64,000 nucleotides of DNA from CAIWHR01 sp963781285 (GCA_963781285.1 CAWAFI010000024.1:1-64000); one strand, 5' to 3'. Shown: positions 26,564 to 36,095, numbered from the stretch's first letter. Numbers and translations are program-made. The notes: generated from the sequence alone by a model not told the origin.

Positions 26564-29263
26564 ATGGCGAAAAGTGCCCTGACCGAATACTCCGCCAAGC
26601 GGACTTTCGCGACCACCCCCGAGCCGCCGCCCGCGGTGCCCGCGCCGGGAAGCGGTCCGCTGCTGTTCGTCGTCCAGCAGCATTCCGCGACTCGGCTGCA
26701 CTACGACTTCCGGCTCGAATGCGACGGGGTCCTCAAGTCGTGGGCGGTGCCCAAGGGTCCGTCGCTCGATCGTAGCGAAAAGCGCCTCGCCGTGCAGACC
26801 GAAGATCATCCGTACGACTACGCCTCGTTCGAAGGCGTTATTCCTCCCGGGCAATACGGTGCGGGCGAGGTGATCGTCTGGGATTGCGGTGTCTACTCGC
26901 CGGACGAGGGCGATACAACCTGGTTCCACGATCGCGCGCAAGCCGAGCGCGAGGTGCGGCAAGGCCTGGAGCAGGGCAAGCTGAGCGTCCTGCTCCGCGG
27001 CGAGAAGCTCAAGGGCTCCTTCGCGCTCGTGCGTACGAAGGAAAAAAACCAGTGGCTCCTGATCAAGCACAAGGACCGGTTCGCCGTGTCCGAGGACGTC
27101 ACGCTGAAAAACCAATCGGTGCTCTCCGGGAAGACGGTCGGCGAGCTCAAGTTCCTCCCGGTCACGCGCATGGCCGCCGACAAGCTCGCGCCTACGGGCA
27201 AAGTCGAGGCGATGCCCGCCACGCTCGCGCCGATGCTCGCCGAGTCGGGCGACGCTCCGTTCCATCGTCCGGATTGGATGTGGGAGCCCAAGCTCGACGG
27301 CTACCGCGTGCTCGCGTTCGTCGACGAGCACGGCATCAAGCTGCGCTCGCGGCGGGGACTCGAGCTCGCCGGCAAGTTCCCGCGGCTCGTCACCGAGCTC
27401 GGCCAGCAGGCGGTGCGGAGCATGATCCTCGACGGCGAGCTGGTCGCGTTCGACGCGAGCGGCCGGCCCTCGTTCGGCGCGCTCCAGGATCGCGCGCAGC
27501 TCAAGACTGAGCGGGACATCGCGGCCGCCGAACTGAACATGCCCGTGGTCTTCTACTGCTTCGATCTGCTGCATTTCGCCGGCGTCGACCTGCGCAAGGC
27601 GACCTACCTGGATCGGCGGCGTTATCTTGCGCAGTGCCTGCTGCCGTCGCCGTCGGTGCAGCTGGTGCACGCAGCGGAGGACGGAATCGAATTGCAGGCC
27701 GCGGCGCTCGCCAGCGGCTTCGAGGGCGTGGTCGGCAAGCGCAAGGAAAGCCGGTACGAGGCCGGCCGGCGCTCGACGTCATGGGTGAAGGTGAAGCCCA
27801 CCGTGAGCGCGGACTTCGTCGTTGGCGGGTACACCACGGGGAAGGGATCGCGTACCCCGTTGGGCTCGCTCCTGGTCGGCTATTGGGACAAAGGCAAGCT
27901 GCATTACGCGTCGCACGTCGGCTCCGGTTTCGACGACCGCGCGCTGGCGCAGGTCAAGGCACGCCTGGCGCCTCTCAAGCGCAGCACCAGTCCCTTCGCC
28001 GAGAAGCCGGAGCAGAACGCGCCGACGACGTGGGTCGAGCCCGAAGCCGTCGCCGAAGTGAGCTTCCAGAGCTGGACCGACGACGATCACCTGCGGGCAC
28101 CGGTTTTCCTGCGGCTGCGCGACGACATCGATCCGCGGGCCGTGCGGCGCTTCGACCCTGGCCATGCGCCGCACGAGGCGCCCGCCGCGACCGGCCCGAT
28201 CGACGACCTCCTGGCGCAGCTCGCGAGCAAGAAGACCGCGTTCACGCTCGCGGTGGGACCACACCGCATCCGCCTCACGCACCTCGACCGCGTCTACTGG
28301 CCCGCGGATCCGGAGCGGAAGCTCGCGGCGTTCACGAAGCGCGACCTGCTCGTCTATTTCGCGCAGGTCTCGCCTTACATCCTGCGGCATCTCGCGGACC
28401 GGCCATTGACAATGATCCGCATGCCCGACGGCATTCGCGGCCAACGTTTCTTCCAGAAACACTGGGAACAGGAACGACCGACGTTCGTCGAGACGATCAC
28501 CGTATTCTCGGGAACGAAGGACGAATCGCACGACTACCTGTTGTGCAACAACCTGGCGACGCTGCTGTGGCTCGCGCAGTCGGGCACGCTCGAGTTCCAC
28601 GTCTGGCATTCGCGCGCGAAGCCCGGCGCCGACGCGGCGTCGAAGAGCACCGACTACGCGACTTCGCTCGCGTCGCTGGAAGCCTCGGTGCTCAATTATC
28701 CGGACTACGTGCTGTTCGACCTCGACCCTTACATCTATTCCGGCAAGGAGGCGAAAGGCGCCGAGCCCGAGCTCAACATCGTGGCCTTCGAAAAGGGCAA
28801 GGAAGTCGCGTTCTGGCTGCGCGAGCTCCTGCAGAACATGTCGCTCGAGCCCATCGTCAAGACCTCGGGTAAGACGGGTCTCCACGTGTTCGTCCCGATC
28901 AAGCGCACGCTCGATTTCGACGCCGCCCGCCATGTGTCGGAGCTGGTCGGACGGCACCTGATGCGCCTGCATCCGAAGGACATCACGCTGGAGTGGAGCG
29001 TGCCCAAGCGCACCGGCAAGATCTTCATGGACTACAACATGAACGTCCGCGGCAAGACGCTGAACGTCGCTTATTCACCGCGCGGCGAGCCCGGAGCGCC
29101 GGTGTCGATGCCGTTGACCTGGGAAGAGCTCGCCGGAGCGCACCCGCTGGATTTCACGATCGCTAACGCGCCCGAACGGCTGGCCCGGACGGGCGACCGC
29201 TGGCAGGACGCCCTGGAGCACAAACAGAGCCTGGAACGGGCACTCGCGCGGACCACGGGCTGA
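26564..29263 (+). CDS. ligD: ATP-dependent DNA ligase LigD (PE-ligase-polymerase)
   Basis: The multifunctional enzyme of bacterial non-homologous end joining, 899 residues, with domains in the Pseudomonas order. The N-terminal 3'-phosphoesterase domain has LHYDFRLE; His40, His46 and Asp48 occupy the catalytic positions. The ligase domain carries WEPKLDGYR with adenylated Lys243, then FEGVVGKRKES and STSWVKVKP. The C-terminal primase-polymerase domain has DYVLFDLDP with metal ligands Asp719 and Asp721, and SGKTGLHVFVPI. The ends are joined with Ku, encoded 75 bases downstream. It trims ends, adds ribonucleotides or deoxynucleotides and seals breaks. Confidence 0.97.
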   Translation: MAKSALTEYSAKRTFATTPEPPPAVPAPGSGPLLFVVQQHSATRLHYDFRLECDGVLKSWAVPKGPSLDRSEKRLAVQTEDHPYDYASFEGVIPPGQYGAGEVIVWDCGVYSPDEGDTTWFHDRAQAEREVRQGLEQGKLSVLLRGEKLKGSFALVRTKEKNQWLLIKHKDRFAVSEDVTLKNQSVLSGKTVGELKFLPVTRMAADKLAPTGKVEAMPATLAPMLAESGDAPFHRPDWMWEPKLDGYRVLAFVDEHGIKLRSRRGLELAGKFPRLVTELGQQAVRSMILDGELVAFDASGRPSFGALQDRAQLKTERDIAAAELNMPVVFYCFDLLHFAGVDLRKATYLDRRRYLAQCLLPSPSVQLVHAAEDGIELQAAALASGFEGVVGKRKESRYEAGRRSTSWVKVKPTVSADFVVGGYTTGKGSRTPLGSLLVGYWDKGKLHYASHVGSGFDDRALAQVKARLAPLKRSTSPFAEKPEQNAPTTWVEPEAVAEVSFQSWTDDDHLRAPVFLRLRDDIDPRAVRRFDPGHAPHEAPAATGPIDDLLAQLASKKTAFTLAVGPHRIRLTHLDRVYWPADPERKLAAFTKRDLLVYFAQVSPYILRHLADRPLTMIRMPDGIRGQRFFQKHWEQERPTFVETITVFSGTKDESHDYLLCNNLATLLWLAQSGTLEFHVWHSRAKPGADAASKSTDYATSLASLEASVLNYPDYVLFDLDPYIYSGKEAKGAEPELNIVAFEKGKEVAFWLRELLQNMSLEPIVKTSGKTGLHVFVPIKRTLDFDAARHVSELVGRHLMRLHPKDITLEWSVPKRTGKIFMDYNMNVRGKTLNVAYSPRGEPGAPVSMPLTWEELAGAHPLDFTIANAPERLARTGDRWQDALEHKQSLERALARTTG

Positions 29264-29269
29264 AACCTC

Positions 29270-29298
29270 TTGCAAATTACGGAAAACATTGACATATT
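29270..29298 (+). promoter_or_regulatory. Possible sigma-70 promoter for ku
   Basis: TTGCAA (29270-29275) and CATATT (29293-29298) are separated by 17 bases in a locally AT-rich stretch between ligD and ku. It could give ku a transcript independent of ligD. The match is moderate. Confidence 0.35.
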
Positions 29299-29338
29299 TC
29301 GCATCTTGCGTGCGCACGCCGCAAAGGCGGGAGGCATC

Positions 29339-30232
29339 ATGGCTGCACGATCCATTGCGAGTTTGAGCGTCTCGTTCGGGCTGGTGTCGATCCCGGTGAA
29401 GCTCTATTCGGCCACCGAGGCGAGCCGCACGATCTCCTTCAACATGCTGCACAAGGGCTGCGGCTCTCGGCTCAAGCAGCAGTACATCTGCCTCAAGGAT
29501 GAAGTGCCGGTCGCGCGCGAGGACATCGTCAAGGGTTATGAATTCGCGAAGGACCAGTACGTGATCTTCACGCCCGAAGAGCTAAAGGCGATGGAGGAAG
29601 CCGGCACGCACATGGCCGAGATCACCGAATTCGTGCCGCTCGAAGCCGTTGATCCCGTGTATTTCGACAAGGCGTACTACTTGGCGCCCGACAAGGGAGG
29701 CGCCAAGCCCTATGCACTGCTGGCCACCGCATTGCGCGAGTCGAAGCGTTGTGCGCTCGGGCGCTGGGCCGCGCGCGGCAAGCAGTACATCGTGATGATC
29801 CGCGCGGTCGACGATGGCCTGGTCATGCAGCAGCTCCTCTACGCCGGCGAGGTGCGGGCGATGAAGGAACTCGAGATCCCGCAGACGGAAGTGAAACCGG
29901 CCGAGCTGAAGCTCGCGCAAATGCTGATCGAGCAGCAAATGTCCGAAACGTTTGATCCGTCCCAATACACTGACGAAGTCGCAAAGCGCGTCGAGGCGGC
30001 CGTGCAGAAGAAAGTCGAGGGCCAGGAGATCACGCTGGCCGAGGCGCCGGAAGGCGGCGGCGCGCAAGTCATCGACCTCATGGAAGCGCTACGCGCCAGC
30101 CTCGAGAAGAAGGCGCCTGCCCGCGCCAAGGCCCCGGCGCCGGAGGCCGAAGCGCGCAAGCCGCCCAAGCGGGCGCAGCAGGCCGAGCCGGCGGCGCCGG
30201 CCGCGCGCAAGGGCGTGAGCAAGAAGGCCTGA
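29339..30232 (+). CDS. ku: Ku protein, DNA end-binding
   Basis: The homodimeric ring protein that binds double-strand ends and recruits LigD. The 297-residue protein starts with ARSIASLSVSFGLVSIPVKL and contains the core beta-barrel segments HKGCGSRLKQQYICLKDEV, KGYEFAKDQYVIFTPEELKA and MIRAVDDGLVMQQLLYAGEV. The C-terminal tail (ARAKAPAPEAEARKPPKRAQ onward) is basic and Ala/Pro/Lys-rich, as in Ku proteins with a DNA-threading tail. The ATG at 29339 has GGCGGGAGGC upstream and begins the conserved part. Confidence 0.97.
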   Translation: MAARSIASLSVSFGLVSIPVKLYSATEASRTISFNMLHKGCGSRLKQQYICLKDEVPVAREDIVKGYEFAKDQYVIFTPEELKAMEEAGTHMAEITEFVPLEAVDPVYFDKAYYLAPDKGGAKPYALLATALRESKRCALGRWAARGKQYIVMIRAVDDGLVMQQLLYAGEVRAMKELEIPQTEVKPAELKLAQMLIEQQMSETFDPSQYTDEVAKRVEAAVQKKVEGQEITLAEAPEGGGAQVIDLMEALRASLEKKAPARAKAPAPEAEARKPPKRAQQAEPAAPAARKGVSKKA

Positions 30233-30249
30233 AGCAAGGCAGCGGGGGC

Positions 30250-31074
30250 ATGCACCCGTACGGCGTCCGTGACGTCGAGAAGCTGCTTCGCCTGCCCCGC
30301 AGCACGATTCGGGCGCTGATCGCAGCGGGGTTCGTCTCGCCCGCGCGCGGACCCCGCGGCGCGTGGAAGTTTTCCTTCCAGGACTTGATCGTGCTGCGCA
30401 CCGCCCAGGCGCTCGCCGACGCGAACGTGCCCCAAAGGCGGATCACGAGATCGGTGCGGGAGCTTCGCCGCCACCTTCCCGACGCCATGCCGCTGTCCGG
30501 CCTTTCCATCGGCGCCGTGGCCGACCGCGTCGTCGTCCGGGAGGGCAGCGGTCGCTGGCAGGCCGACTCAGGGCAGTACCTGCTCGAGTTCGAGGGCGAT
30601 CCTGCCGACGGCTCCTTGAGCGTGATCGAACGCAAGAAAGTGTCCGAGACGCCGAACCGGGCGCAAGCGTGCTTCGACAAGGGGGTGGTGCTGGAACGAG
30701 AGGACGCCGAAGCCGCGCTGCGGGCCTACGAGCAAGCCGTCGCCGCGGATCCGGCGTTCCTCGACGCCCACATCAACCGGGGACGGCTCCTGCACGAAAC
30801 CAGGCGCTACGCGAAGGCCGAGCGCGTTTATCGCGAGGCGCTGAAAGCCTGCGGCAGCGACCCGGTGCTGCTCTACAACCTCGGCGTGCTCCTCGACGAC
30901 ATGAATCGCACGGCGGAAGCGATAGAGGCGTACGAGGCGGCGCTCGCCGGCGATCCCGGCCTGGCCGATTGCCACTACAACCTGGCGCTGCTGTACGAGA
31001 AGCTCAGGAAGCCGAAGGACGCCATCCGGCACATGTCGCGGTACCGCACGCTGATCGGGACCCGATCGGAGTAA
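30250..31074 (+). CDS. MerR-like HTH/TPR protein downstream of ku
   Basis: A 274-residue protein joining an N-terminal MerR-type winged helix (GVRDVEKLLRLPRSTIRALI with VPQRRITRSVREL) to C-terminal tetratricopeptide repeats. The repeats start near residue 137: AQACFDKGVVLEREDAEAAL, DAHINRGRLLHETRRYAKAE, LLYNLGVLLDDMNRTAEAIE and DCHYNLALLYEKLRKPKDAI. It begins 17 bases after ku and is almost surely in the same operon. It may regulate the NHEJ genes or act as a scaffold; neither role is established. Confidence 0.85.
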   Translation: MHPYGVRDVEKLLRLPRSTIRALIAAGFVSPARGPRGAWKFSFQDLIVLRTAQALADANVPQRRITRSVRELRRHLPDAMPLSGLSIGAVADRVVVREGSGRWQADSGQYLLEFEGDPADGSLSVIERKKVSETPNRAQACFDKGVVLEREDAEAALRAYEQAVAADPAFLDAHINRGRLLHETRRYAKAERVYREALKACGSDPVLLYNLGVLLDDMNRTAEAIEAYEAALAGDPGLADCHYNLALLYEKLRKPKDAIRHMSRYRTLIGTRSE

Positions 31075-31248
31075 GGCTACAGCCCAATCGTATCCGCTAC
31101 CATGTAGTCGCCGCTACCGAAAACGACTTTGGGTAAGCGCGGCGCAATGGCAACGCGGGCGCGCGGACATCGCGTGTCGGATTTGCACGGTAACGCGGCC
31201 GAACTTCCGGTGCCCTCGGAAAACATTTCTTCATCGTGGGAGGGATCG

Positions 31249-31962
31249 ATGAGCACATTCGTGTTGGTTCATGGCGCATGGGGCGGCGCCTGGTGCTGGT
31301 TCAAGGTCATTCCGTTGCTGAAAATTGATGGACATGAGGTCATTGCGCTCGATCTCCCGTCGCACGGAGTCGACAAGGGACAGACCACGTCGGTTTCGTT
31401 GGAGGCGTACGCCGAGCGGGTCGGCGAAGTCCTGGATGACTGCAAAGAAGCCGTAGTCCTGGTCGGCCACAGCATGGGCGGCATCGTGATTTCGCGCGCG
31501 GCCGAGCTGAGGCCGGCCAAGGTCGCAAAGCTCGTTTACGTTACGGCATTCCTGCTTCAGGATGGTCAAACCATCATGGAGGTGGCGCAAGCAGATGCCC
31601 AAGGACAGGTATTGCCGAATATCGTATTCAGCGAAGATCAGAAGAGTATGACCGTGAAGGAGGAAGCCCTGCGGCCGGTATTCGGTGCGGACTGCTCGGC
31701 CGCCGATCTTGCGCTGGCCGGGACGCTGCTCGTGCCGCAGGCGGTGGCACCCTTCACCACGCCGGTGCGCACCAGCGCTGGTAACTGGGGAAAGATACCG
31801 CGAGTTTATGTCGAGTGTGTGCACGACAACGCCATTTCAATCGCGATGCAGCGTGCGATGTACGCGGCGTTGCCCTGCCAGCGCGTCGTTACGATGGAAA
31901 CAAGTCACATGCCGATGCTGGCGGCGCCGGAAGCGCTGGCCGGCCATCTGTTGCGTCTCTAG
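31249..31962 (+). CDS. Alpha/beta hydrolase (salicylate esterase/HNL-like)
   Basis: A 237-residue hydrolase of the small plant-esterase-like group. It opens with FVLVHGAWGGAWCWFKVIPL (oxyanion region). The nucleophile elbow is VGHSMGGIVI and the catalytic His lies in METSHMPMLAAPEALA near the C-terminus. GGGAGGGA precedes the ATG at 31249. It lies 85 bases before the flavin monooxygenase gene on the same strand. A monooxygenase plus an esterase is a classical ketone-degradation pairing, so the two may act in sequence (inference). Confidence 0.88.
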   Translation: MSTFVLVHGAWGGAWCWFKVIPLLKIDGHEVIALDLPSHGVDKGQTTSVSLEAYAERVGEVLDDCKEAVVLVGHSMGGIVISRAAELRPAKVAKLVYVTAFLLQDGQTIMEVAQADAQGQVLPNIVFSEDQKSMTVKEEALRPVFGADCSAADLALAGTLLVPQAVAPFTTPVRTSAGNWGKIPRVYVECVHDNAISIAMQRAMYAALPCQRVVTMETSHMPMLAAPEALAGHLLRL

Positions 31963-32047
31963 CAATGGACTTCCTGCACAAGGCCTGTCGGCATCGGGCG
32001 ACTGCCCGATCGAAATCGATTGATTTCCGGGAAAGGGGGGACCGAAG

Positions 32048-33661
32048 ATGAACGATTCAAAGCCCGCACCCGTATCCGACCTGGACGTGCTGATCGTCGG
32101 TGCCGGTTTTGCAGGGTTGTACATGTTGTTCAAGGCCCGCAAAGTGGGTCTGACGGCCCGCGTCATCGAGGCCGCATCCGGCGTTGGCGGTACCTGGTAC
32201 TTCAACCGGTACCCAGGCGCGCGGGTCGACGTCGAGAGCATGGAATACTCGTTCGGGTTCTCCGAAGAGCTGCAGCAGGAATGGCGCTGGACGGAGCGTT
32301 ACGCCGCCCAACCGGAGCTGCTGCGGTACGCCAACCACGTGGCGGACCGGTTCGCCCTGCGCGATGGGATCCAGTTGAACACGCGGATCATCGGCGCGCG
32401 ATTCGACGAGTCCAGTCAACGCTGGAATGTCAGCGCTGATACCGGCGAGACCTGGTCGGCGCGGTTCCTGGTGATGGCCAGCGGCCCGCTGTCGTCGCCG
32501 AACACTCCCGCGTTCAAGGGACTCGAGACATTTGCCGGACCCGTGTATCACACGGCGCGGTGGCCGAAGGAAGCGGTGGATTTCACCGGCCAGAAGGTAG
32601 GCGTCGTCGGCACGGGCTCCTCGGGCGTCCAGGCAATACCGCTGATCGCCCGCCAGGCCGCCGAGCTGACCGTATTCCAGCGCACCGCAACCTACGCAGT
32701 CCCGGCGCACAACGCGCCGCTCGATCCTGCGTACGAGGCGCGGATCAAGGCCGACTACGCGGGCTTTCGCGAGCGCAATCGCCGGCAAATAGCGGCCTTC
32801 GGCTCGGAAAAGCCGATGAACCCGGTGTCGGCGCTGGCGGTCGGTCCGGAGGAACGCGAGGCGGCGTTCGAGGAACGCTGGCGCATCGGCGGCTTCAGCT
32901 TGCTCTTCGCGTTCAACGATATTCTGATCGATGCGCGCGCGAACGCGCTGGCCGCCGAGTTCGTCAGAGGCAAGATCCGCTCGCTCGTGCGCGACCCGGA
33001 AACCGCCCGCCTCCTGTCACCGACGCACACGTTCGGCTGCAAGCGCATGTGCATCGACACCGGCTACTACGAAACCTTCAATCGACCCAACGTGCGGCTG
33101 GTCGACGTGAGCGAGCACCCGATCGACGAGATCACGCCGGCCGGCCTCAAGACCAATGGCCGTGAATTCAGGTTGGATGCCCTGGTGCTGGCAACGGGGT
33201 TCGACGCGATCACCGGCACCCTGATGCGATTGGACCTGCGCGGCCGCGGCGGAATGAGCATCCAGGAAAAGTGGCACGCCGGCCCGCTCAATTACCTCGG
33301 CCTGATGATCGCGGGATTTCCGAACCTCTTCAACATCGTCGGCCCCGGCTGCCCGGCGGCTTTCACCAATGTCGTCGTGTCCATCGAACACCACGTGGAC
33401 TGGATCGCCGATTGCATCGCCTATCTCGACAGGCACGGTCACGCGACGATAGAGGCCACCGAACAGGCCGAAGCGGCATGGATCGCGCACGTCAACGCGG
33501 TGGCGCAGACCACGTTGTTCCTGACGTGCAATTCCTGGTATCTGGGCGCGAACATTCCGGGCAAACCGAGGATCTTCATGCCGCTGTTCGGTTTTCCGCC
33601 GTACGTCGAGAAGTGCACGGAAGTCGCCCGGAACGGCTATGAGGGGTTCGCGCTGGCGTAA
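32048..33661 (+). CDS. Flavin-containing Baeyer-Villiger-type monooxygenase
   Basis: A 537-residue NADPH-dependent class B flavoprotein monooxygenase. It has the N-terminal FAD Rossmann motif VGAGFAGLYMLFKA and the Baeyer-Villiger fingerprint FAGPVYHTARWP (F-x-G-x-x-x-H-x-x-x-W-P). The NADPH Rossmann motif VVGTGSSGVQAI follows, then the C-terminal ALVLATGFDAITG. The length matches cyclohexanone or phenylacetone monooxygenase-like enzymes, which convert ketones to esters or lactones. The substrate cannot be read from sequence. It follows the esterase-like hydrolase gene. Confidence 0.92.
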   Translation: MNDSKPAPVSDLDVLIVGAGFAGLYMLFKARKVGLTARVIEAASGVGGTWYFNRYPGARVDVESMEYSFGFSEELQQEWRWTERYAAQPELLRYANHVADRFALRDGIQLNTRIIGARFDESSQRWNVSADTGETWSARFLVMASGPLSSPNTPAFKGLETFAGPVYHTARWPKEAVDFTGQKVGVVGTGSSGVQAIPLIARQAAELTVFQRTATYAVPAHNAPLDPAYEARIKADYAGFRERNRRQIAAFGSEKPMNPVSALAVGPEEREAAFEERWRIGGFSLLFAFNDILIDARANALAAEFVRGKIRSLVRDPETARLLSPTHTFGCKRMCIDTGYYETFNRPNVRLVDVSEHPIDEITPAGLKTNGREFRLDALVLATGFDAITGTLMRLDLRGRGGMSIQEKWHAGPLNYLGLMIAGFPNLFNIVGPGCPAAFTNVVVSIEHHVDWIADCIAYLDRHGHATIEATEQAEAAWIAHVNAVAQTTLFLTCNSWYLGANIPGKPRIFMPLFGFPPYVEKCTEVARNGYEGFALA

Positions 33662-34048
33662 GTCAGGGCCCGCGTGTTCGAGTCGCTGCGGCCCTACGGC
33701 GGCGGGCCAAGCCGTGCCGCGGCACCAGCACGCGCAGCGTCCCGGCCTTGCGGTCCGTGTAGATTTCCTCGCGATAGAGCGCTGCCGGCAGGAGCCGTCA
33801 ACGCGAATATTCATGGAGTGCCATCGCCCCGAGACCGCCGCCCGAGATTCGTCGCACGCAGTGCCAGGGCTCGCCCCCCGAAAGCAGACCTCCACCGTGC
33901 CGCGCCGAACGCATCCGGGTCGGGCTTTCGTATCGCAACGGACATTGGCAGAACCGTGATCAGATCCGACCGGCACGCAGTGGTGTACAATTCTGCGCCG
34001 CGACCTTAGCGCTCAGTACGTTCGTCATCATCACCACAAGGAGTCCAA
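33662..34048. other. Intergenic with duplicated gene fragment and putative promoter
   Basis: Contains the 68-bp partial copy of the gene at 36096-36497 (see 33721-33788). A TACAAT at 33986-33991, about 58 bases before the OmpW-fusion start, could be a -10 element; no good -35 was seen. Confidence 0.4.
33721..33788 (-). pseudogene. Partial duplicate of the 36096-36497 hypothetical gene
   Basis: On the minus strand this encodes ALYREEIYTDRKAGTLRVLV. It matches 36385-36452 over 68 bases with three silent-looking differences. Sequence on either side is unrelated, so only this conserved N-terminal piece survives. It is either the remnant of a paralogue or a small segmental duplication. Confidence 0.6.
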
Positions 34049-35215
34049 ATGCACGCTCAACGCAAAGTACTCGGACCTCTTACAGCCGCCCTCATCGCCA
34101 CGGCCATCGTTGTTCCTGCCATCGCGCAGCCGACCGGGGGTGCGTCAGTCGTCGCCGCGCCCGGCACCGCGTACGCGTCGCGCGTGGTGACCGCCAGCGC
34201 AACCGTCACCGCCATCGACATGACCACGCGCCAGGTGACGCTGCGGCGCGCGGACGGCAGCACGTTCACCGTCGTCGCCGGCGAACAGGTGCGCAACCTG
34301 CCGCAGTTGCGCGTCGGCGACACCGTGACCATCGACTACTACGACAGCCTAGCGCTCGAGCTCAAGAAGGGCGGCACCGGCGCGCCAGCGAGCCGCAGCG
34401 ACACCCTGAGCGGATCGCGGGCCGAGCTCGGCCAGCGGCCGGGCGGAATCACCACCCACGAGACCGTGATCGTTGCCGACGTCATCGCCGTCAACCCGGC
34501 GGGCCAGACCATGTCGCTGCGCGGCCCAGGAGGCCGGGTAGTCGTTCTGCCGGTCAGGGATCCGGAGCAGTTCAAGCGGATCGCGGTGGGCGACCAGGTG
34601 CAGGCGACCTACATCGAGGCCGCCGCGGTTTCCATCACACCGGCGGCAAAACCGGCTCCGGTAGCGGCGCCCGCCGCCGCTCCGTGGGGCAGGTGGATGA
34701 TCGGCGCGCGCGTGGTCGACGTCTCTCCGGACGTCAGTTCCTCGCTCTCGGGCTTCGATGTCAAGGATCAATGGACCGGCGAGCTCGACAGCACCTACTT
34801 CTTCACGCCGAACATCGCGGTCGAGGGCAGCATTACCTGGGCGAAGCAGGACGTCACCTTCAACGGCACGGGCGTCGGCGCTCTCAAGATGATGCCGGTG
34901 ACGTTTACGCTGCAATACCATTTCACCGACCTGGGCGCGTGGAAGCCGTACGTCGGCGGCGGGTTCAACTACACGTATTTCTACGAGAACGATCTGGGCA
35001 ACAACGCCGGGGCCTCCGTCAATCGTGACAGCTGGGGTGGCGCGCTGCAGGCGGGCCTCGACTACCAATTCGAACGGAACTGGTACGTCAACTTCGACGT
35101 CAAGTACCTGTGGATCGACAACGACGTGCGCTTGAACAACTTCAATAGCGGGAACATCAGCTCGCTCGACATCGACCCGTGGGTGTTCGGCATCGGCATC
35201 CGTTATCGCTTCTGA
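34049..35215 (+). CDS. OmpW-like outer-membrane barrel with N-terminal tandem beta domains
   Basis: A 388-residue exported protein. After the signal peptide (residues 1-26) come two related small beta modules. The first (about 48-105) contains VTAIDMTTRQVTLRRADGST and LRVGDTVTIDYYD; the second (about 140-200) contains VIAVNPAGQTMSLRGPGGRV and IAVGDQVQATYIEA. An Ala/Pro linker follows. The last about 165 residues form an OmpW-type eight-stranded barrel: MIGARVVDVSPD, FTPNIAVEGSIT, PYVGGGFNYTYFYENDLGN, and the terminal GIGIRYRF with aromatic end. OmpW normally lacks the N-terminal modules. Solo gene with a good AAGGAG site. Confidence 0.85.
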   Translation: MHAQRKVLGPLTAALIATAIVVPAIAQPTGGASVVAAPGTAYASRVVTASATVTAIDMTTRQVTLRRADGSTFTVVAGEQVRNLPQLRVGDTVTIDYYDSLALELKKGGTGAPASRSDTLSGSRAELGQRPGGITTHETVIVADVIAVNPAGQTMSLRGPGGRVVVLPVRDPEQFKRIAVGDQVQATYIEAAAVSITPAAKPAPVAAPAAAPWGRWMIGARVVDVSPDVSSSLSGFDVKDQWTGELDSTYFFTPNIAVEGSITWAKQDVTFNGTGVGALKMMPVTFTLQYHFTDLGAWKPYVGGGFNYTYFYENDLGNNAGASVNRDSWGGALQAGLDYQFERNWYVNFDVKYLWIDNDVRLNNFNSGNISSLDIDPWVFGIGIRYRF

Positions 35216-35345
35216 TCCGGCGCTCCTGGTGGGTGGCTGGGCGCTCCAGCAGCTGTGGTCGTTCCGAGGGGCGCCGATCGCTGGCGCCGTATTCGCGGGC
35301 TGGGGGTGGTTGGCGCGAGCGTCGGTCGCAACCGGAAGATTTGGT

Positions 35346-36032
35346 TCACGAATTCTGGCGACGTTCTGAGATCCAGTCCGCCAGCGCATCTGCCATTTCG
35401 GCCAGTACTTCCGAATCCTTGCGGCCCGTGCGCGCGGGTACGTGAAACGAATGATCGGCATCCTGGAACAGTTTGATTGTCGCGCGTGCACCGAGCCTTC
35501 CGGCGAGCCCCTGCATGAGCTGTGAATCGGCGAGGGCATCCCGAGTTCCCTGGAGGAAGAGCATTGGAATCTGCACTGCGAAGAGGTGCGCTGCGCGCTC
35601 GTCCGACGGCTTCCCGGCCGGATGAAGCGGGAAGCCGAGGAACACCAGGCCGCGGACTCCGGATAACGGCGCTGCGGCTTGCGCTTGCGAGGTCATGCGG
35701 CCGCCAAACGACTTGCCGCCTGCGAAAAGGGCAAGCTCCGGTACCAGACGCGACGCTTCGGTGACGGCGGCGCGGACGGTTGCCTGGGCGAGCTTGGGAG
35801 CGTCCGGCCGCTTCGATCCCTGCTCCATGTAGGGAAACTGAAAGCGCAGCGTGGCGATGCGGCGCAGCGCGAGTTCGTTCGCGATGGCCGCCATGAACGG
35901 GTGCGCCATCCCCGCGCCTGCACCGTGCGCCATGACGTAGCATGCGCGCGCCTCCCGCGGTGTCTGCAGCAAGCCGGAGACGCGCTGCGCGTCATCGACG
36001 GCTATCGTGACCGGCTGCGGATTCGCCCCCAT
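35346..36032 (-). CDS. KANL3/Tex30-like alpha/beta hydrolase
   Basis: A 228-residue alpha/beta fold protein of the KANL3/Tex30 group. It has ACYVMAHGAGAGMAHPFM, RFQFPYMEQGSKRPDAP, the nucleophile elbow AGGKSFGGRM, VFLGFPLHPAGKP and the closing DADHSFHVPARTGR with the likely catalytic His. The family is widespread in proteobacteria without a firm substrate. It converges with the OmpW-fusion gene and lies about 65 bases after the next gene upstream on its strand. Confidence 0.85.
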   Translation of the reverse strand: MGANPQPVTIAVDDAQRVSGLLQTPREARACYVMAHGAGAGMAHPFMAAIANELALRRIATLRFQFPYMEQGSKRPDAPKLAQATVRAAVTEASRLVPELALFAGGKSFGGRMTSQAQAAAPLSGVRGLVFLGFPLHPAGKPSDERAAHLFAVQIPMLFLQGTRDALADSQLMQGLAGRLGARATIKLFQDADHSFHVPARTGRKDSEVLAEMADALADWISERRQNS

Positions 36033-36095
36033 CGATTGCGGCGAGCCCCTACGCGTGAGCGACGGTCTTCAGGTCGGCAAAGCCGCCCGCAGTCG

